Below, in pieces: positions 28,624-32,978 of a stretch of DNA of 32,978 nt. Under the pieces are notes generated by a model, which saw only the letters and a list, made by a program, of their open reading frames with translations, made no database searches and was not told the DNA's origin. The translations under genes were made by a program, and so were the position numbers. The DNA comes from a virus. The stretch covers positions 1 through 32,978 of the IMG/VR virus record IMGVR_UViG_3300012920_000137. The stretch is one strand, 5' to 3'. Each line of letters starts with the position of its first letter. The first letter of the stretch is position 1.

Positions 28624-29044
28624 AATAGTCTTTCCTGTAGTAACGTCCGAGGATGTTTGAATTATAGTACGCTGGTGTCCCGTCGTCAAGGGCTTCCGTC
28701 AAAACGTTTGAAATGAAGAGCTGACGTGTTTCCTCGTAGTTTGTTTTTCCTTTTGATGCATGGACTGAAAGTATTTCTCTTTTGAAGAAGGTATTACTTC
28801 CAGCTTCACGGCGCTCTGCATTAAGTTCATCAGAACTTCCGTAGTATTTTTTCCAGTTGCTTTCACTTTTAACCCGCCTACCTCCACCTCTAGGTTTTCG
28901 TAGTTGGTGAAAGTATTTTCTACCGATGTACTGCCTACCATTGAGGAGATTTGTAATGCGATAGACGAAACCGAAACTACCGTCAATGTTCTCAGATAGA
29001 AAAGGGTGTCCGTCAAAAATCCAGGGGTTTTCATAATCAACCAC
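28586..29044 (-). CDS. GIY-YIG nuclease-domain protein (152 aa)
   Basis: The GIY-YIG signature appears as FVYRITNLLNGRQYIGRKYF (residues 26-45): the first tripeptide is VYR and the second YIG. SNWKKYYGSSDELNAE follows, with later catalytic-type Glu and Asn residues (NYEETRQLF, PAYYNSNI). It resembles small phage GIY-YIG endonucleases that act as homing or repair nucleases. The frame starts with a GTG at 29044, while the best Shine-Dalgarno (AGGAG) sits at ideal distance from an ATG at 29052 in another frame. It lies between the methyltransferase and hydrolase genes and is not inside an intron. Confidence 0.78.
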   Translation of the reverse strand: MVDYENPWIFDGHPFLSENIDGSFGFVYRITNLLNGRQYIGRKYFHQLRKPRGGGRRVKSESNWKKYYGSSDELNAERREAGSNTFFKREILSVHASKGKTNYEETRQLFISNVLTEALDDGTPAYYNSNILGRYYRKDYFDFGNDSGVDAC

Positions 29045-29056
29045 TTGTTCATAGTA

Positions 29057-30010
29057 TCACTCCTCTGTATTTATGTCGCATCCAGCATCGATCAAAGAGT
29101 CTGCAGCGATCTTTAAAGCGTCCTTAGACACGTCCATGGTGGTACAGTTACGCTCTAGGTTATAACACGCCAGAGCAGTGGTTCCTGACCCACAGAAGGG
29201 GTCTAGAACGTGCCCACCAGGGGGACAGGAAGTCCTTACGATACGTTCAAGCAACTTGACTGGTTTCTGTGTTGGATACTTACGCTTGTTCTTCTCCGAA
29301 CGAGAGATGAAATGAATATCATCCCAGAAATTCTGAATAGGAGACCCTTTAGACTCCTCCAGATAGATCTTTTTGTACGGCAAGTTAGCACCCCAGTGAA
29401 TTAGATTTTGATCATGAAGAGTTTTGGTTTTCTCTTCAGTAAATCGCCACCCATATTGTGGTTTGTAACCATTATATTCATACTTGTGACCAATGCGAGA
29501 CTTCTCACCAGTCAGTTTACCCAGTGCATAGAATCCTTTCTCGTCTTTGTTCTTGAAAGAGTTCTTAGCATAGGTTTCATCTAGTGGTGCATACTCAACA
29601 TTGAAGTATGGATCACCTTTCTTGAATACAAGAATAGAATCTACAATGTTACCCCATCCTTTACGAATATTGTTCTTAGGTCCAGAACGTTTCCAGGAAA
29701 TATTTGTATAGAACTTAGATCTAACGTCCTTTGTAAGGTCTCCTAGGACCAAAGCATTAGAATCAAAGTTGTTATGTGCGTACAACCATCCGTTAGGTTT
29801 GAGTGCAGCAAAGCAGTCTTGAATAACAGATGCATACCACTCGATATAGGCGTCAGTAGACTCCCACTTATCATCGAATGCTACCTTTCGGTCCTTCTCA
29901 AACATAAAGAACTCTCGATCCAACCCAAAGGGAGGATCAATGTATACAAGGTCATACTCATCATCATAGTTGGAGAGGTTTTCAACCCTCTCTCGCAAAA
30001 TTTTAATCAT
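29057..30010 (-). CDS. DNA adenine/cytosine-N4 methyltransferase (317 aa)
   Basis: The start is the ATG at 30010, overlapping the upstream stop (TAATG). The catalytic motif IV is DPPF at residues ~25-28 (YIDPPFGL), and the SAM-binding motif I is VLDPFCGSGTT at ~268-278. This permuted order is typical of the beta class of N6-adenine/N4-cytosine DNA methyltransferases (PF01555 type). TQKPVKLLERIV before motif I is also typical. It transfers a methyl group from SAM to DNA, probably to protect phage DNA from host restriction. No cognate restriction enzyme is next to it; the GIY-YIG gene downstream is a loose candidate. The recognition sequence is unknown. Confidence 0.9.
   Translation of the reverse strand: MIKILRERVENLSNYDDEYDLVYIDPPFGLDREFFMFEKDRKVAFDDKWESTDAYIEWYASVIQDCFAALKPNGWLYAHNNFDSNALVLGDLTKDVRSKFYTNISWKRSGPKNNIRKGWGNIVDSILVFKKGDPYFNVEYAPLDETYAKNSFKNKDEKGFYALGKLTGEKSRIGHKYEYNGYKPQYGWRFTEEKTKTLHDQNLIHWGANLPYKKIYLEESKGSPIQNFWDDIHFISRSEKNKRKYPTQKPVKLLERIVRTSCPPGGHVLDPFCGSGTTALACYNLERNCTTMDVSKDALKIAADSLIDAGCDINTEE
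29068..29075 (-). promoter_or_regulatory. Late-type promoter CATAAATA before the GIY-YIG gene
   Basis: CATAAATA on the minus strand matches seven of eight T4-late positions and lies inside the last codons of the methyltransferase gene, 24-31 bases before the GIY-YIG start. It may drive the nuclease and hydrolase late in infection. Confidence 0.45.
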
Positions 30011-30201
30011 TAATCCCACGGGTCAGGTATTTGAATCTCATTGCTTGGAGGAACCATGCGTCGGTTAGACACTTTGGTCCCTCCATTATGATCTTCGCTT
30101 GTTTTTCGTTCACGCTTGGATCTTGGAGGGCTCTTACCTTCCAACCAGGCAAAGAATCTTTCGTCATAGTTTGAAACCAGAGAACGTATCTTTTTTAACA
30201 T
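30010..30201 (-). CDS. Hypothetical basic protein (63 aa)
   Basis: The likely start is the ATG at 30201 (MLKKIRSLVSNYDERFFAWL), inside the end of nrdB in another frame; a TTG at 30219 is a weaker choice. The middle is Lys/Arg-rich (RSKRERKTSEDHNGGTK) and the end is IQIPDPWD. It overlaps nrdB by 38 bases and the methyltransferase by one base, so it is co-translated with both. No family is recognised. Confidence 0.65.
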   Translation of the reverse strand: MLKKIRSLVSNYDERFFAWLEGKSPPRSKRERKTSEDHNGGTKVSNRRMVPPSNEIQIPDPWD

Positions 30202-31315
30202 CCTGTTTAATACTCCCAATTAGGTATGATTCGACCTCAGTCTCCTGTGGTGCAACCTGCATACCTTTGGAGGACAACCAGTGTGCTGTCCATGGGAGCG
30301 GGTTGTTGGTGATAGGAGCATCGAAGATAGGTTTGAGTCCAATAGACTTCAGACGACGGTTGGCGGTCCATTCAACGTACTTAGAGAGCAGTTTATCATT
30401 GAGACCGATGATAGAACCGTCCTTAAACAGGTATTCTGCCCAGAGTTTTTCTTCCTCTACGCACTCTCTAAACATATTATACACGTTTTCTTCCTCTTCC
30501 TCAACGATCTGTTGCATATCAGGATCATCACCCTGCTTCCACTTGTTAATGATGTTCTGGGTGACGGTCATGTGCTGCGATTCGTCTCTCGCAATGAGTC
30601 CGATGATCTTAGCAGATCCCTCCAGTAGTTTAAGTTCGCCAAAGGCGAAAGAGCAAGCAAACGAGACGTAGAATCTAACCCCCTCAAGGATATAGACGTT
30701 CGCAACCGCTCTGTATAGTTTTCTTTTGAGTTCATAGAGTTCGCCTTGTGCTAGAGGGACACCCTCTAGTTGATGTTCCCACATCCTACCAGAACCATAC
30801 TCACTTGCTGCCTGTAGGAAAGCATCATATGCTGCGGTAACAGACTTTGCTCGCTGCAGAATCTTGTCGTCGTTAAGAATATGATCGAAGACTTCAGTAG
30901 GATCAGAATATACGTTCTTAATAATGTGTGTATATGAGCGACTATGAATCATTTCCATAGTCTGCCAGATGTTCATGCAACCTTCAAGCTCAGGTAATGA
31001 ACAGAATGGACCAAAAGCCATCCCAGGACCACGCCCTTGTACAGAGTCCAAGAGGATCTGGTACTTAAGGTTCGATGTGAAGATATGTTTTTGTGCATCA
31101 TTTAGAGTTTGATAATCAGCGCGATCTTTCTGAAGAGATACCTCTTCAGGACGCCAGAAATATCCTAACTGAGTCTGAGTCAGTTTGTCAAAAATAGGAT
31201 ACTTAAATTTATCATAGCGTTGAACACCAAGAGGGGGTCCAAAGAACATTTTTTGTTTTGTGCTGTCTACGATATCCGTATTGAATACCGTCATCCCCTT
31301 TACTTTAGTACGCAT
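30164..31315 (-). CDS. nrdB: Ribonucleotide reductase class Ia beta subunit
   Basis: The di-iron/tyrosyl-radical subunit that converts ribonucleotides to deoxyribonucleotides together with NrdA. Key residues are visible: Asp ligand in LLDSVQGRGP, Glu and His ligands with the radical Tyr in MEMIHSRSYTHII, a second Glu in LEGVRFYVSF, and Glu/His in IARDESQHM. The C-terminus VESYLIGSIKQDVKKDTFSG is the tail that docks on NrdA. The start chosen is the ATG at 31315 (MRTKVKGMTVFNTD), with GGAG upstream; an ATG at 31294 would place GGGG directly against the codon. It follows nrdA by 22 bases. The length (383 aa) is normal. Confidence 0.96.
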   Translation of the reverse strand: MRTKVKGMTVFNTDIVDSTKQKMFFGPPLGVQRYDKFKYPIFDKLTQTQLGYFWRPEEVSLQKDRADYQTLNDAQKHIFTSNLKYQILLDSVQGRGPGMAFGPFCSLPELEGCMNIWQTMEMIHSRSYTHIIKNVYSDPTEVFDHILNDDKILQRAKSVTAAYDAFLQAASEYGSGRMWEHQLEGVPLAQGELYELKRKLYRAVANVYILEGVRFYVSFACSFAFGELKLLEGSAKIIGLIARDESQHMTVTQNIINKWKQGDDPDMQQIVEEEEENVYNMFRECVEEEKLWAEYLFKDGSIIGLNDKLLSKYVEWTANRRLKSIGLKPIFDAPITNNPLPWTAHWLSSKGMQVAPQETEVESYLIGSIKQDVKKDTFSGFKL

Positions 31316-31337
31316 ATGATCTGAATCTCCATTGGTT

Positions 31338-32978
31338 CTAAATTTTGCAACTGTCACAATCTTCCTCCTGATCTGCAAAGATATCGTCTAGTAAATTTTG
31401 TACGCTTTGTTTTTTTTGTTCCTCCTCATCGCTAGGATCTTTCTTTTCATCATAAGTGTTTTGATAATAAGAAGTCTTCCAACCATACTTATAGGTGGTC
31501 AACCAATCATTAGCCATCAAGGATACAGGAACCTCATTGTTATCATAGTTCTCTGGGTTGTAACTCCAGTTGCCTGAAATTGCTTGGTCAAAGAACTTCT
31601 GCATAGCAGCGACAACTTTGATGTAACCTTCATTGTCCTTCATGTCCCAAAGAAGCGTGTAGTTATTCCTGTGAGTATTGTACTGAGGGACAATTTGCTT
31701 GAGTGGACCCTTCTTGGATTTTTTAGTGGACAAAAAGGCACGGGGTGGTTCGATTCCGTTGGTTGCATTTGACACAACGGAACTGCTCTCACTAGGCATT
31801 TGTGCGGACAGTGTGCTGTGTCTGAGACCGTGGGTGGCGATAGATGCTCTAAGACTCTCCCAATCATAGTTCAGTTCCTCCCCACAAAACTCATCGATAT
31901 CACGCTTGTATGTGTCGATTGGGAGGATACCATCTGAATACTTGGTGCGATTAAAGTATTCACATGCTCCTTTCTCTTTAGCAATTGTGTTGCTTGACTT
32001 GAGTAGATAGAACTGGAAAGCTTCAGACAAGTCGTGGACTTCTTTCCATGCTGCAGGATCGTCATATTTGTAACCGTGCTTTGCTAGGTAATGTGCAAGT
32101 CCGATAAAACCAACACCTAGTGAACGACGAGCAAGTGTACTAATTTCTGCTGCCTTTACTGGGTAATTTTGATAGTCAATAAGTTCCTCTAGACCCCGAA
32201 CAGATAGGTCACAGAGATTTTCAAGTTCATCTAACTTACTGATTTTGCCTACGTTAATAGCAGACAAGATACAAAGAGCAATTTCACCTTCCCCATCGAT
32301 ATGTTGCAGTGGTGTTGTAGGTAGAGTGATCTCCTGACAGAGATTACTCATAGTCACCTTATCCTTAAAGGATGAGTGACTATTACAGTGGTCAATGTTC
32401 ATCAGATAGATGCGACCAGTCTCTGCTCTCTCTTTCAGAAGGTCCAGAATGAGCGCTTGAGCGCGGACAGTTTTCTTCGGAATAGATCCATCAGATTCAT
32501 AACGGTGATAGAGATCATCAAAACGGTCAGTCCCAAAAGCATCGTACAGACCTGGGACATCGTGAGGACTGAATAAGGAGATGTACTCATCTGTAATGAA
32601 TCGCTCGTAGAAGAGCTTTGAGAGTTGGATTGAGTAGTCAAGTTTCCTTACGCGATTGTCTTCTGTGCCTTTGTTGTTCTTAAGAACAATAATATCCTCT
32701 ATTTCTTGATGCCAGATAGGAAAGTGGACAGTCGCTGACCCACCTCGGATACCGTTTTGTGTGCAGCATCGGACAGTTGACTCAAACTTTTTGAGGAAGG
32801 GGACCACACCTGTGTGTTGAACCTCTCCGCCTCTGATTTTAGCGTTGATGCCCCTGATTCGACCCGCGTTGATACCGATTCCCGCCCTTTGTGCAACATA
32901 TCTGCCGATAGCCATATCAGAACTAAAGATGCTATCGAGGGTGTCATCAGAATCAACAAGAACACAGCTAGCAAATTG
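31338..32978 (-). CDS. nrdA: Ribonucleotide reductase class Ia alpha subunit (5' end beyond window)
   Basis: The catalytic large subunit; its frame is open to the window end, giving the C-terminal 546 residues of ~750. The first visible residues QFASCVLVDSDDTLDS hold the Cys equivalent to E. coli Cys225. Further landmarks are NLCQEITLP (thiyl radical Cys with Asn and Glu), ALCILSA (second redox Cys), and TSYYQN (radical-transfer tyrosines), plus a C-terminal C541-D-S-C544-KI pair for re-reduction. It pairs with nrdB directly downstream. The N-terminal ATP-cone region lies outside the window. No intein or intron is present in the visible part. Confidence 0.97.
   Translation of the reverse strand, partial: QFASCVLVDSDDTLDSIFSSDMAIGRYVAQRAGIGINAGRIRGINAKIRGGEVQHTGVVPFLKKFESTVRCCTQNGIRGGSATVHFPIWHQEIEDIIVLKNNKGTEDNRVRKLDYSIQLSKLFYERFITDEYISLFSPHDVPGLYDAFGTDRFDDLYHRYESDGSIPKKTVRAQALILDLLKERAETGRIYLMNIDHCNSHSSFKDKVTMSNLCQEITLPTTPLQHIDGEGEIALCILSAINVGKISKLDELENLCDLSVRGLEELIDYQNYPVKAAEISTLARRSLGVGFIGLAHYLAKHGYKYDDPAAWKEVHDLSEAFQFYLLKSSNTIAKEKGACEYFNRTKYSDGILPIDTYKRDIDEFCGEELNYDWESLRASIATHGLRHSTLSAQMPSESSSVVSNATNGIEPPRAFLSTKKSKKGPLKQIVPQYNTHRNNYTLLWDMKDNEGYIKVVAAMQKFFDQAISGNWSYNPENYDNNEVPVSLMANDWLTTYKYGWKTSYYQNTYDEKKDPSDEEEQKKQSVQNLLDDIFADQEEDCDSCKI

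Noticed and set aside
28699-29052. 117-aa frame with a well-placed Shine-Dalgarno
   Set aside because: The alternative frame encodes a recognisable GIY-YIG nuclease; this one has no motif. The ribosome-site conflict is kept as a finding.

Overview
The window is a segment of a T4-like cyanophage (marine cyanomyovirus) genome. The evidence is a phage-style set of photosynthesis genes (psbA for D1, psbD for D2, two hli genes), a TalC-type transaldolase, class Ia ribonucleotide reductase (nrdA/nrdB), about 16 kb of long tail-fibre/adhesin genes, T4-late-type TATAAATA promoters and a small set of phage tRNAs. The D1 sequence looks like marine Synechococcus/Prochlorococcus D1. The exact host cannot be fixed from this window. 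Almost everything is on the minus strand, so transcription mostly runs from high to low coordinates.

Layout (low to high coordinates). (1) 1-3664, photosynthesis block: partial psbD, an 85-aa and a 72-aa unknown gene, psbA with a perfect rho-independent terminator downstream, and upstream a consensus sigma-70 promoter with a ~165-nt structured leader containing a candidate pseudoknot. Above it is a train of tiny genes (44, 59, 50, 46, 21 aa) and two high-light-inducible genes, the longer driven by its own sigma-70-like promoter. (2) 3673-4856: two adjacent 2-oxoglutarate/Fe(II) oxygenases. (3) 4864-6600: the only plus-strand island, three secreted-protein genes behind a late-type promoter, the first two paralogous. 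(4) 6503-8517: four coupled genes for small membrane proteins with their own late promoter, converging on the island. (5) 8518-25004: tail-fibre/adhesin cluster with a 1121-aa protein (cupredoxin-like plus subtilisin-like domains), a 683-aa structural protein, an 816-aa fibre, a 1488-aa fibre ending in a second cupredoxin-like domain, a probable fibre chaperone, a conserved Cys4 protein, and a 1040-aa fibre with a T4 gp12/gp37-like HxH tip.

(6) 25005-28233: tRNA-Gly, a structured stretch with two candidate micro-genes, small unknown genes, a solitary Phd/YefM-type antitoxin-like gene, talC, tRNA-Pro, two small genes, and a compact tRNA-Val/Leu/Arg cluster. (7) 28234-32978: SleB-like cell-wall hydrolase, GIY-YIG endonuclease, DNA amino-methyltransferase, a 63-aa unknown, nrdB, and nrdA cut by the window end.

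Taken together, psbA/psbD/hli would sustain photosystem II during infection. TalC would push carbon through the pentose phosphate pathway and NrdAB would make deoxynucleotides. The late-promoter genes supply fibres and envelope-directed proteins. The most interesting parts are the structured psbA leader, the two blue-copper-like domains on apparent virion proteins, the plus-strand secreted paralogues facing a membrane-protein operon, and the micro-gene/hairpin patch at 25128-25378.
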